Shown: positions 37,317-46,760 of the stretch, piece after piece
How the letters are laid out: each line of letters begins with the position of its first letter
Numbering within the stretch: position 1 is the first letter of the stretch
From: Citreimonas sp042096055
GTDB lineage: Bacteria > Pseudomonadota > Alphaproteobacteria > Rhodobacterales > Rhodobacteraceae
Direction: 5' to 3'
Assembly: GCF_042096055.1 (NCBI RefSeq)
Contig: NZ_JBELMH010000007.1
Location: 8,875-72,874 of the forward strand
Length of the DNA stretch: 64,000 nucleotides
The notes under the pieces: generated by a model
Databases searched by the model: none
What the model was told of the DNA's origin: nothing
Seen by the model: only the letters and a program-made list of their open reading frames with translations
Translations under genes and position numbers: made by a program

Positions 37317-37876
37317 TGCAGACCATCGCCGACCTGCAAAGCCGCTTCTTCAGGCCGGGCCGGGTCGTCTGGATCGGGGTGCGCTCTGCGCGCAAGGCCC
37401 CGATGCACGGCGTGCAGCGGGTCGAGATCGACGAGACGGGCCTGGTCGGCGATCACGGGCAATCGGCGCAACGCGCCGTGACGCTGCTGCAGGCCGAGCA
37501 TCTGGCCGTCATCGAGGCGCTGTGCGGCAAGGACATCGTGGTGCCGGAGCTTCTGCGCCGCAACGTGCTGGTGGCGGGCATCAACCTGAACGCGCTGCGC
37601 AACCGGCCGATCTGGCTGGGCACCGCGCGGCTCGAAATCACCGGCCCGTGCGCCCCATGCTCGCGCATGGAAGCGGCGCTGGGTGAGGGCGGATACTCGG
37701 CCATGCGCGGCCATGGCGGCTGGTGCGCGCGGGTGATCGAACCCGGCATCGCCGCGATCGGCGATCAGCTGGTGCCGGCCGCGGCCGAGCGGCCTCTGGG
37801 CCAGGCGGACCAGGCCGCGACGCACGCGCGCGATGCGTCGGTCTCGGTCTTCCGCAATCCGCGCGCCCGGCGCTGA
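37316..37876 (+). CDS. MOSC domain protein
   Basis: This is a 186-residue MOSC (molybdenum cofactor sulfurase C-terminal) domain. Recognisable are GLVGDHGQSAQRAVTLLQ early and TGPCAPCSRMEAALGEGG with the conserved cysteine, followed by GHGGWCARVIEPG. Members such as YiiM and YuaD bind or transfer sulfur in Moco-dependent N-hydroxylated base reduction; the partner here is unknown. The start overlaps the DUF1330 stop by one base. Confidence 0.88.
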   Translation: MQTIADLQSRFFRPGRVVWIGVRSARKAPMHGVQRVEIDETGLVGDHGQSAQRAVTLLQAEHLAVIEALCGKDIVVPELLRRNVLVAGINLNALRNRPIWLGTARLEITGPCAPCSRMEAALGEGGYSAMRGHGGWCARVIEPGIAAIGDQLVPAAAERPLGQADQAATHARDASVSVFRNPRARR

Positions 37877-37913
37877 CCGCCGCGCGAGCGCATTTCAAGA
37901 CAGAACGGATAAA

Positions 37914-37975
37914 GCGCCGCGCCGGAAACGGGCGGCGCGTCGTCCGCGGGCGGCAGGCAAAGCCGATGGCCTGCC
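37914..37975. terminator. Two hairpins between convergent MOSC and typA genes
   Basis: Two stems lie in the 122-base convergent gap: GCGCCGC/GCGGCGC (37914-37920 with 37932-37938) and GGCAGGC/GCCTGCC (37952-37958 with 37969-37975). Neither has a long U-tract, but their position suits bidirectional termination. Confidence 0.5.
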
Positions 37976-37998
37976 TGCCCGACCCGTCAGGCGCGGGA

Positions 37999-39816
37999 TC
38001 AGCCCGCGCGCGCGGCGCGCTTGCGCTCGTGCGGGTCGAGGTGCCGCTTGCGCAGACGGACCGCGTTCGGCGTCACCTCGACCAGCTCGTCGTCGTTGAT
38101 GTAGGCGATCGCCTGTTCCAGCGTCAGCGTCACCGGCGTGGTCAGGCGCACGGCCTCGTCGGTGCCGGAGGCCCGCACGTTGGTCAGCTTCTTGCCCTTC
38201 AGCGGGTTCACTTCCAGGTCGTTCTCGCGGCTGTGCTCGCCGATGATCATGCCCTGGTAGATCTTCTCCTGCGCGCCGATGAACATCTTGCCGCGCTCCT
38301 CGAGGTTCCACAGCGCGTAGGCCACGGCCTCGCCGTTCTCCATCGAGATCAGCACGCCGGCGCGGCGGCCCGGGATCGCGCCCTTGTGCGGCGCCCAGCC
38401 GTGGAAGACGCGGTTCAGCACGCCCGTGCCGCGCGTGTCGGTCAGGAACTCGCCGTGGTAGCCGATCAGACCGCGCGACGGGACAAGCGCGATGATCCGC
38501 GTCTTGCCCGCGCCGCCGGGCTTCATCTCGGTCATCTCGCCCTTGCGCGCGCCGGTCAGTTTCTCGATCACGGCGCCCGAGAATTCGTCGTCGACGTCGA
38601 CCGTGACTTCCTCGATCGGCTCCATCATCTGGCCGTCCTGCTCGCGCATGATGACCTGCGGGCGCGAGATCGACAGCTCGAACCCTTCGCGGCGCATGTT
38701 CTCGATCAGCACGCCCATCTGCAATTCGCCGCGGCCCGAGACCTCGAAGGCTTCGCCGCCGGGGGTGTCCTTGATCTTGATGGCGACGTTGCTCTCGGCT
38801 TCCTTGTACAGCCGGTCGCGGATCACGCGCGACTGCACCTTCTTGCCGTCGCGGCCGGCCAGCGGGCTGTCGTTGATGCCGAAGGTGACGGTGATGGTCG
38901 GCGGGTCGATCGGCTGCGCCTCGAGCGGCTCGTCCACCGCCAGCGCGCAGATCGTGTCGGCCACGGTCGCCTTGGACATGCCGGCCAGCGAAACGATGTC
39001 GCCGGCGACCGCCTCGTCGATCTCCTGCGGGCCGAGGCCGCGGAACGCCTGGATGCGCGACACGCGGAACTGCTCGATCTTCTGGCCGTGGCGCGTCAGC
39101 GCCTGCACGGTCGCGCCGACCTTCAGCCGGCCGGATTCAACGCGGCCCGTCAGCAGGCGGCCCACGAAGGGGTCGGCGCCCAGCGTGGTGGCGAGCATGC
39201 GGAAATCCTCGTCGGCGTGCTTGATCTGGCGCGGCGCGGGCACGTGATCGACGATCAGCCGGAACAGCGCCGACAGGTCCTTGCGCGGGCCGTCCAGCTC
39301 GGTATCCGCCCAGCCGGACCGGCCCGAGGCGTAGAGGTGCGGAAAGTCCAGCTGGTCCTCGTCGGCGTCGAGCGCGGCGAACAGGTCGAAGCATTCGTCC
39401 AGCGCGCGGTCGGGCTCGGCATCCGGCTTGTCGACCTTGTTGAGCACCACGATCGGCCGCAGCCCCAGCGCCAGCGCCTTCGAGGTCACGAACTTGGTCT
39501 GCGGCATCGGGCCTTCGGCCGCGTCGACCAGCAGCACCACGCCGTCGACCATGCTCAGGATACGCTCGACCTCGCCGCCGAAATCGGCGTGTCCGGGCGT
39601 GTCGACGATGTTGATCCGCGTGCCCTTCCACTCGACCGAGGTCGCCTTGGCCAGGATGGTGATGCCGCGCTCGCGCTCGAGGTCGTTGCTGTCCATGGCG
39701 CGCTCGGCCACGGCCTGGTTGGCGCGGAAGGCGCCCGATTGCTTGAGCAGCTCGTCGACCAGCGTCGTCTTGCCGTGGTCCACGTGCGCGATGATCGCGA
39801 TGTTGCGCAGGTCCAT
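37999..39816 (-). CDS. typA: Ribosome-associated GTPase TypA/BipA
   Basis: This is a 605-residue translational GTPase. The G1 motif is AHVDHGKTTL, switch I includes ERERGITI, G3 is DTPGH and G4 is NKVDKPDA; an EF-G-like C-terminal half follows (ENMRREGFELSISRPQVI, then SRGLIGYHGEFLTDTRG and FHGWAPHKG). TypA/BipA helps 50S assembly and growth under stress. ATG 39816 begins MDLRNIAIIAHVDHG; the large upstream extension of the frame is spurious. Confidence 0.96.
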   Translation of the reverse strand: MDLRNIAIIAHVDHGKTTLVDELLKQSGAFRANQAVAERAMDSNDLERERGITILAKATSVEWKGTRINIVDTPGHADFGGEVERILSMVDGVVLLVDAAEGPMPQTKFVTSKALALGLRPIVVLNKVDKPDAEPDRALDECFDLFAALDADEDQLDFPHLYASGRSGWADTELDGPRKDLSALFRLIVDHVPAPRQIKHADEDFRMLATTLGADPFVGRLLTGRVESGRLKVGATVQALTRHGQKIEQFRVSRIQAFRGLGPQEIDEAVAGDIVSLAGMSKATVADTICALAVDEPLEAQPIDPPTITVTFGINDSPLAGRDGKKVQSRVIRDRLYKEAESNVAIKIKDTPGGEAFEVSGRGELQMGVLIENMRREGFELSISRPQVIMREQDGQMMEPIEEVTVDVDDEFSGAVIEKLTGARKGEMTEMKPGGAGKTRIIALVPSRGLIGYHGEFLTDTRGTGVLNRVFHGWAPHKGAIPGRRAGVLISMENGEAVAYALWNLEERGKMFIGAQEKIYQGMIIGEHSRENDLEVNPLKGKKLTNVRASGTDEAVRLTTPVTLTLEQAIAYINDDELVEVTPNAVRLRKRHLDPHERKRAARAG

Positions 39817-40131
39817 GCCTGTAATCCTCGTATGTCTGGCTGAGGCGTCGTTCCGCCCGGTGGCGGCGGCGCCGGCCCCAAGGCCGTAATGGCGTGCCGG
39901 GGCATTCCCGCCCCGCCTATCGCCATGGCCCGCAAAAGGCCAGAGACAATGCGCCGCTGCCGTTCCGGACGCCGCGTGCCCTGGCCGGCGCCTTCCCGCC
40001 GAGACCGGGGCCCGCGCTGCGCGGCGAAGCGCCCATGCGGCGGTGCGGCGGAACCATTGGGCCCGAGCGGCATTGCGTCTGTGGTTCCGGGCAGTTGTAA
40101 GAGCCGGACGACTACAAGAAAGAGGACAAAG
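39817..40131. other. Divergent intergenic region, typA versus outer-membrane protein
   Basis: This is 315 bases of GC-rich DNA with several short hairpins and no gene that I can support on either strand. AAGAGGA just before 40132 is the ribosome site of the porin-like gene. Promoters for both directions must lie here, but I could not identify clear boxes. Confidence 0.5.
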
Positions 40132-40716
40132 ATGAAGACCAAGGCAATCATCCTTTCGAGCACGATGATCGTGACCGCCGGCGCGGCGTTCGCAGGCAGC
40201 CCCACGCCGACCATGCCCGAGCCGGCGCCGATGCAGCCCCCGGTGGTGGTGCAACAGCCGATGGGCACCGACTGGACCGGCGCCTATGCCGGTTTGAGCT
40301 TCGGCTCGGCCCGCGTGGACGCGGCCGACGACGAGGAAACCAGCGGCATGTACGGCGTCCACGCCGGCTATGACTACGATTTCGGCAGCTTCGTGCTGGG
40401 CGGCGAGCTCGAGTACAGCAGCCTGAACGATCTCGAGGTCGGCGGCGCCGACGTCGACTCCGTCACGAGGCTGAAGCTGCGCGCCGGCGCCGACCTGGGC
40501 CAGTTCATGGTCTACGGCACGGCGGGTGCCGCGCGCGTCGACACCAGCATCGGCGAAGAGACCGGCCCCGTGGGCGGTCTGGGCGTCGAGTACATGGCGA
40601 CCGACAATCTGACGATCGGTGCCGAGTACCTGGCTCATCGCTTCGAGGACATCGACGACACCGACGTGGACGCCGATGCCGACACGATCTCGCTGCGCGG
40701 CTCGTTCCGCTTCTAA
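40132..40716 (+). CDS. Outer-membrane beta-barrel protein (porin/OmpA-like family)
   Basis: This is a 194-residue protein with a signal peptide ending at GAAFAG (about residue 22) and a proline-rich linker. An eight-strand-type barrel follows: DWTGAYAGLSFGSARVDA is the first strand, and alternating hydrophobic strands end in the terminal aromatic SLRGSFRF, the usual signal for outer-membrane insertion. The negatively charged loops (ADDEE, DIDDTDVDADAD) could bind cations. The length suits small OmpW/porin-like proteins. A strong terminator follows. Confidence 0.88.
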   Translation: MKTKAIILSSTMIVTAGAAFAGSPTPTMPEPAPMQPPVVVQQPMGTDWTGAYAGLSFGSARVDAADDEETSGMYGVHAGYDYDFGSFVLGGELEYSSLNDLEVGGADVDSVTRLKLRAGADLGQFMVYGTAGAARVDTSIGEETGPVGGLGVEYMATDNLTIGAEYLAHRFEDIDDTDVDADADTISLRGSFRF

Positions 40717-40737
40717 AGCTCGCGAGCGATCCTGAGG

Positions 40738-40767
40738 AAGGCGCGCCCCTCGCGGGCGCGCCTTTTT
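40738..40767 (+). terminator. Rho-independent terminator of the barrel-protein gene
   Basis: GGCGCGCCC (40740-40748) pairs perfectly with GGGCGCGCC (40754-40762), followed by TTTTT. Confidence 0.88.
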
Positions 40768-40885
40768 CATGCGCGGATGTCGGGGCGGTTGTCTCGATTT
40801 GTCTGCAAGATCCTTCGGACCTTAAACGGCGGGTAATCGCTTGGGCATAGCGTGACGCCGACACGTTTTCTCAAGGAGATTGCCC

Positions 40886-41458
40886 ATGATCCGTCTTCCG
40901 CTCGCCGTCGCGTTCGTCGTTGCCACGTCCCCCGCCGCCTGGGCGGTCGACGCGAACGGCGCCATGCAGGCCTACTACGATGCCAGCATCGCCGGGTGGG
41001 CGACCGACCCGGTGCTGCTCGACGCGATCGCGCACCAGAACCAGACGACCGCCGGCTACGACGCCGCTACGATCGAGGCGATGGACCAGGCCTGGCGGGC
41101 CGAGGTCGGCGCGCCGGACTCGCCGACGATCGACCCGGTGGTGCAGCACCCGGCGTCCGAGTTCCTGCGCGCACGCGTCGCGGAATCCGGCGGCACGATT
41201 ACCGAGATCTTCGTGATGGATGCCGTGGGGCTCAACGTGGCTTCCAGCGGCATGACCTCGGACTACTGGCAGGGCGACGAGGAGAAGTTCTCGGAAACCT
41301 ACGGCGCAGGCGCCGGAGCGATGCACTTCTCCGAGATCGAGTTCGACGAATCCAGCCAGTCCTACCAGGCGCAGATCTCGTTCACGCTGACCGATCCCGC
41401 CACCGGCGACCCGATCGGCGCGATGACCGTAGGCGTCAACGCCGAATCGCTGATGTAA
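40886..41458 (+). CDS. Secreted single PDC/Cache-like sensor-domain protein
   Basis: This is a 190-residue exported protein with a signal peptide ending near AAWAV (about residue 19). The mature part resembles the periplasmic PDC/dCache fold of chemoreceptors and kinases: IFVMDAVGLNVASSGMTSDY near the middle, a DYWQGDEEKF motif, and the closing DPIGAMTVGVN strand. No transmembrane or signalling domain follows, so it is a free-standing ligand-binding domain. AAGGAG at 40873-40878 is seven bases before ATG 40886, preferred to TTG 40880. The role is unknown. Confidence 0.75.
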   Translation: MIRLPLAVAFVVATSPAAWAVDANGAMQAYYDASIAGWATDPVLLDAIAHQNQTTAGYDAATIEAMDQAWRAEVGAPDSPTIDPVVQHPASEFLRARVAESGGTITEIFVMDAVGLNVASSGMTSDYWQGDEEKFSETYGAGAGAMHFSEIEFDESSQSYQAQISFTLTDPATGDPIGAMTVGVNAESLM

Positions 41459-41540
41459 TCCGCCTCCGGCTGGCTGTGGAAGCGACAGCTACCCGGCGGG
41501 TCGTCGATCTCACAGTTCCCGACGCGATCCCGAACGAAAA

Positions 41541-41565
41541 AAGGCCCCGGCAAAACCGGGGCCTT
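41541..41565 (-). terminator. Rho-independent terminator of the pyrimidine ABC operon
   Basis: AAGGCCCCGG (41541-41550) pairs with CCGGGGCCTT (41556-41565). Read on the minus strand, the stem is followed by six T residues, ending the operon just after the binding-protein gene. The plus-strand gene may share it. Confidence 0.85.
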
Positions 41566-41588
41566 TGGCATTGGCAAGACGCTGCGGA

Positions 41589-42581
41589 TCAGTTCAGCGC
41601 CTGGTCCGTGATCGCGTGAGTCCACGCGCCCTCGGGCTCTTGCGTGATGACGGGGTCGGAACCGCCGCCCAGCAGCGTGTCGACCGTCCGCTGGTAGTCG
41701 GCGGGGTCGAGCGTGCCGTCCGACCCGGCGGTCAGCTTGGCGATCTCGTTCATCATGCGGATCTGGTGATGCTCGCTCTGGGCGCCGGTCTCGTCGTAGT
41801 CGAGCACGATCATCGCGGCTTCCTCGGGGTTCTCCTCGGCCCATTTCCAGCCCTTCATCGAGGCCGCGACGAAGCGCGCCATCTTGTCGACGAAGGCCGG
41901 ATCCTCGAGGTTTTCCTCGAGCACGTAGAGACCATCCTCGAGCGTCGCGACACCCTGGTCCTCGTACTTGAAGGTCACCAGCTCCTCGGGCGCGACGCCC
42001 GCATCGATGACCTGACCGTACTCGTTGTAGGTCATGGTCGAGATGCAGTCGGCCTGGCGCTGCAGCAGCGGGTCGACGTTGAAGCCCTGCTTGAGCACCT
42101 CGACCGAGCCTTCGGACGCGCCGTCGGTCTCGATGCCGAGTTGGCTCATCCACGACAGGAACGGATACTCGTTGCCGAAGAACCACACGCCCAGCGTGCG
42201 GTTCGCAAGGTCCGCGGGCTCCTCGATGCCGACGTCGCCCCAGCAGGTCAGCATCATGCCGGACGAGGCGAAGGGCTGCGCGATGTTGACCAGCGGCAGG
42301 CCGTTCTCGCGCGCGGCCAGCGCGGCGGGCATCCATTCCACCACCACGTCGGCGCCGCCGCCGGCGATGACCTGCGTGGGCGCGATGTCCGGCCCGCCGG
42401 GCAGGATCGTGACGTCGAGGCCGGCTTCCTCGTAATAGCCGTTCTCGAGCGCGACGTAGTAGCCGGCAAACTGGGCCTGCGTCACCCATTTCAGCTGCAG
42501 CGTCACCTCGTCGTCCTGGGCCAGTGCCGGGGTGGCGGCCAGGCCGAGGCTCGCCGCCGCGGCGTAGAGCGTCTTTTTCAT
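41589..42581 (-). CDS. NMT1/THI5-type ABC transporter substrate-binding protein
   Basis: This is a 330-residue periplasmic protein with a signal peptide ending at ATPALAQ (residue 22). The NMT1/THI5-like domain starts VTLQLKWVTQAQFAGYYVAL and includes EEAGLDVTILPGG and VEWMPAALAAREN. Relatives bind pyrimidine-like moieties. Position downstream of the dihydropyrimidinase gene argues for uptake of a pyrimidine or its hydrolysis product, which is an inference. It is the last gene of the operon, 70 bases after the permease gene. Confidence 0.9.
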   Translation of the reverse strand: MKKTLYAAAASLGLAATPALAQDDEVTLQLKWVTQAQFAGYYVALENGYYEEAGLDVTILPGGPDIAPTQVIAGGGADVVVEWMPAALAARENGLPLVNIAQPFASSGMMLTCWGDVGIEEPADLANRTLGVWFFGNEYPFLSWMSQLGIETDGASEGSVEVLKQGFNVDPLLQRQADCISTMTYNEYGQVIDAGVAPEELVTFKYEDQGVATLEDGLYVLEENLEDPAFVDKMARFVAASMKGWKWAEENPEEAAMIVLDYDETGAQSEHHQIRMMNEIAKLTAGSDGTLDPADYQRTVDTLLGGGSDPVITQEPEGAWTHAITDQALN

Positions 42582-42651
42582 TGTAGTTCCCTCTTGTTGG
42601 ACTCGTGCATTTTCGTTGTCTTCCTGCCCCGGTTCGCGCCGGGATTCTGTC

Positions 42652-43497
42652 TTATTTGCGCTGCGACGCGTGCCAGAACGTCGCGCGCCGCTCCAGCAGG
42701 GCCACCAGCCCGTAGAACACCGTGCCCGCCAGCGCCGAGACCACGATCGCCGACCATACGAGGCCCAGGTTCAGCTGGCCGATGCTGGTCGAGATCCGGA
42801 AGCCCAGGCCCTGCGTAGGAGAGCCGAAGAACTCTGCCACGATGGCGCCGATCAGCGCCAGCGTCGAGCAGATCTTGAGCCCGTTGAAGATGAACGGCAG
42901 CGCCGCCGGCAGGCGCAGCTTCAGCAGGGTTTGAGGCCAGGACGCGGCATAGGTGCGCATGAGGTCGCGCTGCATCGCGGACGTATCCGTCAGGCCCGCG
43001 ACGGTGTTTACCAGCATCGGGAAGAACACCATCAGCACCACCACCGCCGCCTTCGACTGCCAGCCGAAGCCGAACCACATCACCAGGATCGGCGCGGTGC
43101 CCACGATCGGCAGCGCGGCCATGAAGTTGCCCAGCGGCAGCAGGCCCCGGCGCAGGTAGTCGTACCGATCGACGAGAAGCGCCACCAGAACCGCCGCGGC
43201 GCAGCCCATCAGGTAGCCGGTCAGCGCGCCCTTCAGGATCGTCTGCACGAAGTCGCCCCATAGGATGCCGGCGTTCTCGGCGAAGGTCGCGCCGATCAGC
43301 GATGGCGGCGGCAGGATCACGCTGGGCACCTCGAGCCCGCGGACCAGAAGCTCCCACATGGCCAGCACGGTGGCGCCGAAGATCAGCGGGATCGCCAGCC
43401 GCGCGGCGGCGCTGCGCCGTGCCGGGCCACCGGCAAGCTGCACGTTGACCGCGAAGCCGATGGCCCAGAGGACGAGCGCGAAGATCACGTAGCTCAT
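42652..43497 (-). CDS. ABC transporter permease (nitrate/taurine/NMT1 type)
   Basis: This is a 281-residue inner-membrane permease with about six helices. The binding-protein-dependent transport motif occurs as DLMRTYAASWPQTLLKLRLP (the EAA-like loop contacting the ATPase), preceded by FGFGWQSKAAVVVLMVFFPM. Its ATG overlaps the stop of the second permease gene by four bases. Two different permeases thus form a heterodimeric channel. The long open frame upstream is a shadow of that second gene. Confidence 0.9.
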   Translation of the reverse strand: MSYVIFALVLWAIGFAVNVQLAGGPARRSAAARLAIPLIFGATVLAMWELLVRGLEVPSVILPPPSLIGATFAENAGILWGDFVQTILKGALTGYLMGCAAAVLVALLVDRYDYLRRGLLPLGNFMAALPIVGTAPILVMWFGFGWQSKAAVVVLMVFFPMLVNTVAGLTDTSAMQRDLMRTYAASWPQTLLKLRLPAALPFIFNGLKICSTLALIGAIVAEFFGSPTQGLGFRISTSIGQLNLGLVWSAIVVSALAGTVFYGLVALLERRATFWHASQRK

Positions 43498-44492
43498 GCC
43501 GCCATCCCCATCCGCGTCAGCGTGCGCCGTTCCAGCCAGCCGATCGCCCAGACCAGAAGTGCCGCCAGCGCCGCGGCCAGCAGCAGCGCGGCCCAGATCT
43601 GCGCCGTCTGGCCGTAATAGCTGCCCGCCAGCATCCGTGCGCCGAGCCCGCCCTGCTGCACCGGCAACTCGCCCACGATGGCGCCGACGAGGCTGGCCGC
43701 GATGGCGATCTTGAGCGAGGCGAAGAGGTAGGGCACCGAGGCCGGCAGCCGCAGCTTCCACAGGATCGTCGGCTGAGCGGCGTTGTAGGTGCGCATCAGG
43801 TCCATCTGCATCGCGTCGGGGCTGCGCAGTCCTTTCACCATGCCGACGACAACCGGGAAGAACGACAGGTAGGCCGAGATCACCGCCTTGGGCAGCAGGC
43901 CCTGGATGCCGATCGAATAGAGCACCACGATGATCATCGGCGCCAGCGCCACGATCGGGATGGTCTGCGAGACGATCGCCCAGGGCATTACGCTCAGGTC
44001 CATGACGCGGCTGTGCACGATGCCGACCGCCAGCACGACGCCCAGCGCCGTGCCGATCAGGAAACCCACGAACGTCGCGTTCAGCGTGACCCAGCCGTGG
44101 TAGACAAGGCTGCGGTTCGAGAGCGAGCCGGACTGCACGATGCCGCGCCGTCCGAACAGCTCTTCGTCGACGGTTGAGTCGTAAAGTTCGACCAGCACCT
44201 GGTGCGGGGCGGGCAGGCGCGGGCGGTCGAGGCTCCAGCTTTCGCCGAGTGCGCCGGGGTTGCGCGCGACCAGCGCGAGGCTGGACTTGTCGCGGCGCGC
44301 CACCGCCGAGTCCGGCGAGACCACGACGCCGGCGCGTTCGGCCTGGGTCAGCACCTCCTTCACGTTCATCGGCACCGCCGCCACGTACCAGATCGCGATC
44401 AGCGCGATCACCATGGCCAGCACCGGCGGCACGCTCAGCCACCGGGGCCAGCGCCTTGCGGCGCCGCGCGTGGCGATGGTGGCGTCGGTCAT
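43494..44492 (-). CDS. ABC transporter permease (second subunit)
   Basis: This is a 332-residue permease with an N-terminal helix (about 20-40), an extended periplasmic segment (about 45-125) rich in charged residues, and then the usual core. The EAA-type loop is DLMRTYNAAQPTILWKLRLP, and the preceding IGIQGLLPKAVISAYLSFFP block matches the family. The long first periplasmic segment is the main difference from its partner. Both ends overlap neighbouring genes (ATGA), indicating translational coupling within the operon. Confidence 0.9.
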   Translation of the reverse strand: MTDATIATRGAARRWPRWLSVPPVLAMVIALIAIWYVAAVPMNVKEVLTQAERAGVVVSPDSAVARRDKSSLALVARNPGALGESWSLDRPRLPAPHQVLVELYDSTVDEELFGRRGIVQSGSLSNRSLVYHGWVTLNATFVGFLIGTALGVVLAVGIVHSRVMDLSVMPWAIVSQTIPIVALAPMIIVVLYSIGIQGLLPKAVISAYLSFFPVVVGMVKGLRSPDAMQMDLMRTYNAAQPTILWKLRLPASVPYLFASLKIAIAASLVGAIVGELPVQQGGLGARMLAGSYYGQTAQIWAALLLAAALAALLVWAIGWLERRTLTRMGMAA

Positions 44493-45295
44493 TCCTCGTA
44501 CCCCGCGCGCAGACCCTCGCGGACGCGGTGCGCGATCTCGATGAACTGCGGTGTGTCGCGGATGTCCAGCGGCCGCTCCTTGGGCAGGGGGCTTTCAATC
44601 ACGTCGGTGATCCGGCCGGGGCGCGGCGACATGACGACGATGTGGGTGGACAGGTACACCGCCTCGGGGATCGAGTGGGTGACGAACGCGATGGTCTTGT
44701 CGGTCTTGTCCCAGAGGCGCAGCAACTCCTCGTTGAGGCGGTCGCGCACGATCTCGTCCAGCGCGCCGAAGGGTTCGTCCATCAGCAGGATGTCGGCATC
44801 GAAGGCCAGCGCGCGGGCGATGGACGCCCGCTGCTGCATGCCGCCCGACAACTGCCAGGGGAACTTCTTCTCGAACTGCGTGAGCTCGACGAGGTCGAGC
44901 ACGCGGGCCACGCGCTCGCGCTGCTCGGCCTTGGAAAACCCCATGATCTCGAGCGGCAGGCGGATGTTGCCGCCGATCGTGCGCCACGGATAGAGTCCCG
45001 CCGCCTGGAAGACATAGCCGTAGGCGCGCGCGCGCCGGGCTTCGTCGGCGGTCATTCCGTTGACGGTCAGCGACCCGCCGGTCGGGGTTTCCAGCGCCGC
45101 GATGCAGCGCAGGAAGGTTGTCTTGCCGCAGCCCGACGGGCCGATGAAGCTGACGAACGACCCCTTGGGGATGTCGAGGCTGATGTCGCGCAAGGCATGC
45201 ACCGGCCCGTCGTCGGTCTGGAAGGTCAGGTCGAGATGCGAGGCCCGGATGACGGCTGGCTCTGGCGCGGGGGCCATGGCGGGGGCTGCGGACAT
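44489..45295 (-). CDS. ABC transporter ATP-binding protein
   Basis: This is a 268-residue ATPase of the nitrate/sulfonate/taurine family. Walker A is GPSGCGKTTFLRC, the signature is LSGGMQQRASIARAL, Walker B is ILLMDEPFGALDE, and the H-loop is VTHSIPEAVYLS. The N-terminus (SAAPAMAPAPEP) is low-complexity. The gene starts seven bases after the dihydropyrimidinase stop and overlaps the permease gene by four bases, so transport and hydrolysis genes share one transcript. Confidence 0.94.
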   Translation of the reverse strand: MSAAPAMAPAPEPAVIRASHLDLTFQTDDGPVHALRDISLDIPKGSFVSFIGPSGCGKTTFLRCIAALETPTGGSLTVNGMTADEARRARAYGYVFQAAGLYPWRTIGGNIRLPLEIMGFSKAEQRERVARVLDLVELTQFEKKFPWQLSGGMQQRASIARALAFDADILLMDEPFGALDEIVRDRLNEELLRLWDKTDKTIAFVTHSIPEAVYLSTHIVVMSPRPGRITDVIESPLPKERPLDIRDTPQFIEIAHRVREGLRAGYEE

Positions 45296-45302
45296 GGCGC
45301 GA

Positions 45303-46760
45303 TCAGACCCCGCTCGCCGGGATGCCCGAGCGTTTGACGGGGCGCGGCGCGGTCAGCTCCTTGAAGGTCGATAGCGCCTTGTTGACCGGCGTGCCCGGCG
45401 CGCGCTTGACGAACTTGCCGTGGCCTTCCTCGGTCCGGATCTCGCCGTCGTGCACGGCGACCTTGCCGCGAGTCAGGGTGAAGCGTGGCAGGCCCTTCAC
45501 GTGCTGGCCCTCGAAGACGTTGTAGTCGATCGCGCTCTGCTGGCTGGAGGCGGTGATCGTCTTCTCCTTTGCCGGGTCCCAGACCACGATGTCGGCATCC
45601 GAGCCTACGCGGATCGCGCCCTTGCGGGGATAGCAGTTCAGGATCTTCGCGATGTTGGTCGAGGTGAGCGCCACGAATTCCTCGGGCGTCAGCCGCCCCG
45701 TCTCCACGCCGTGCGTCCACAGCATCGGCAGCCGGTCCTCGAGGCCACCCGTGCCGTTGGGGATCTTGGTGAAATCGCCCACGCCATAGCGCTTCTGCTC
45801 GGTCGTGAAGGCACAGTGATCCGTGGCCACCACCGACAGCGAGCCCGACATCAGCCCGTGCCACAGGCTTTCCTGGTGCTTGGCATTGCGGAAGGGCGGC
45901 GACATCACGCGGCGCGCGGCGTGGTCCCAATCCTGGTTGAAGTACTCGGACTCGTCGAGCGTCAGGTGCTGGATCAGCGGCTCGCCCCAGACGCGCTTGC
46001 CCTGCTGGCGGGCGCGGCGGATGGCCTCGTGCGCCTCCTCGCAGCTGACATGCACGACATAAAGCGGCACGCCGGCCATGTCGGCGATCATGATCGCGCG
46101 GTTCGCGGCCTCGCCCTCGACCTGCGGGGGGCGGGAATAGGCGTGGCCTTCGGGGCCGTTGTTGCCCTCGGCGAGAAGGCGTGCCGACAGGTCGGCCACC
46201 ACGTCGCCGTTCTCGGCGTGCACCATCGCGATGCCACCCAACTCGCCCACGCGCTGGAACGACGCGAACATCTCGTCGTCCTGCACCATCAGCGCGCCCT
46301 TGTAGGCCATGAAGTGCTTGAACGTGTTGATGCCGCGGTCGCGCACGACGGTCTGCATCTCGTCGAAGACCTGCTCGCCCCACCAGGTCACGGCCATGTG
46401 GAACGAATAGTCGCAATTAGCGCGGGTCGACTTGTTGTCCCACATCTGCAGCGCGTCGAGCAGCCCTTGACCGTCGGGGTTGGGAAGGCAGAAGTCCACG
46501 ACCATCGTCGTACCGCCGGCCAGGCCCGCGCGGGTGCCGCTTTCGAAATCGTCGCTGGAATAGGTGCCCATGAAGGGCATTTCCAGGTGCACGTGCGGGT
46601 CGATCCCGCCCGGCATCACGTAGCAGCCGGTGGCGTCGAGTTCGGTGTCGCCCTTGAGGCCTTCGCCGATCTCGACGATCGTGTCGCCCTCGATCAGCAC
46701 GTCGGCCTTCCAGCTCATGTCGGCGGTGACGACGGTTCCGTTCTTGATGACGGTGCTCAT
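45303..46760 (-). CDS. hydA: Dihydropyrimidinase
   Basis: This is a 485-residue cyclic amidohydrolase opening dihydrouracil/dihydrothymine to N-carbamoyl-beta-amino acids. The metal ligands appear as GGIDPHVHLEMPF, the carboxylated lysine in KHFMAYKG, YVVHVSCEEAHE, and VVATDHCAF. The N-terminal STVIKNGTVVTADM strand is typical of D-hydantoinase/dihydropyrimidinase. It lies between the lipoprotein gene (97 bases upstream) and the ABC ATPase gene. It acts second in the reductive pathway, after PreTA. Confidence 0.96.
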   Translation of the reverse strand: MSTVIKNGTVVTADMSWKADVLIEGDTIVEIGEGLKGDTELDATGCYVMPGGIDPHVHLEMPFMGTYSSDDFESGTRAGLAGGTTMVVDFCLPNPDGQGLLDALQMWDNKSTRANCDYSFHMAVTWWGEQVFDEMQTVVRDRGINTFKHFMAYKGALMVQDDEMFASFQRVGELGGIAMVHAENGDVVADLSARLLAEGNNGPEGHAYSRPPQVEGEAANRAIMIADMAGVPLYVVHVSCEEAHEAIRRARQQGKRVWGEPLIQHLTLDESEYFNQDWDHAARRVMSPPFRNAKHQESLWHGLMSGSLSVVATDHCAFTTEQKRYGVGDFTKIPNGTGGLEDRLPMLWTHGVETGRLTPEEFVALTSTNIAKILNCYPRKGAIRVGSDADIVVWDPAKEKTITASSQQSAIDYNVFEGQHVKGLPRFTLTRGKVAVHDGEIRTEEGHGKFVKRAPGTPVNKALSTFKELTAPRPVKRSGIPASGV

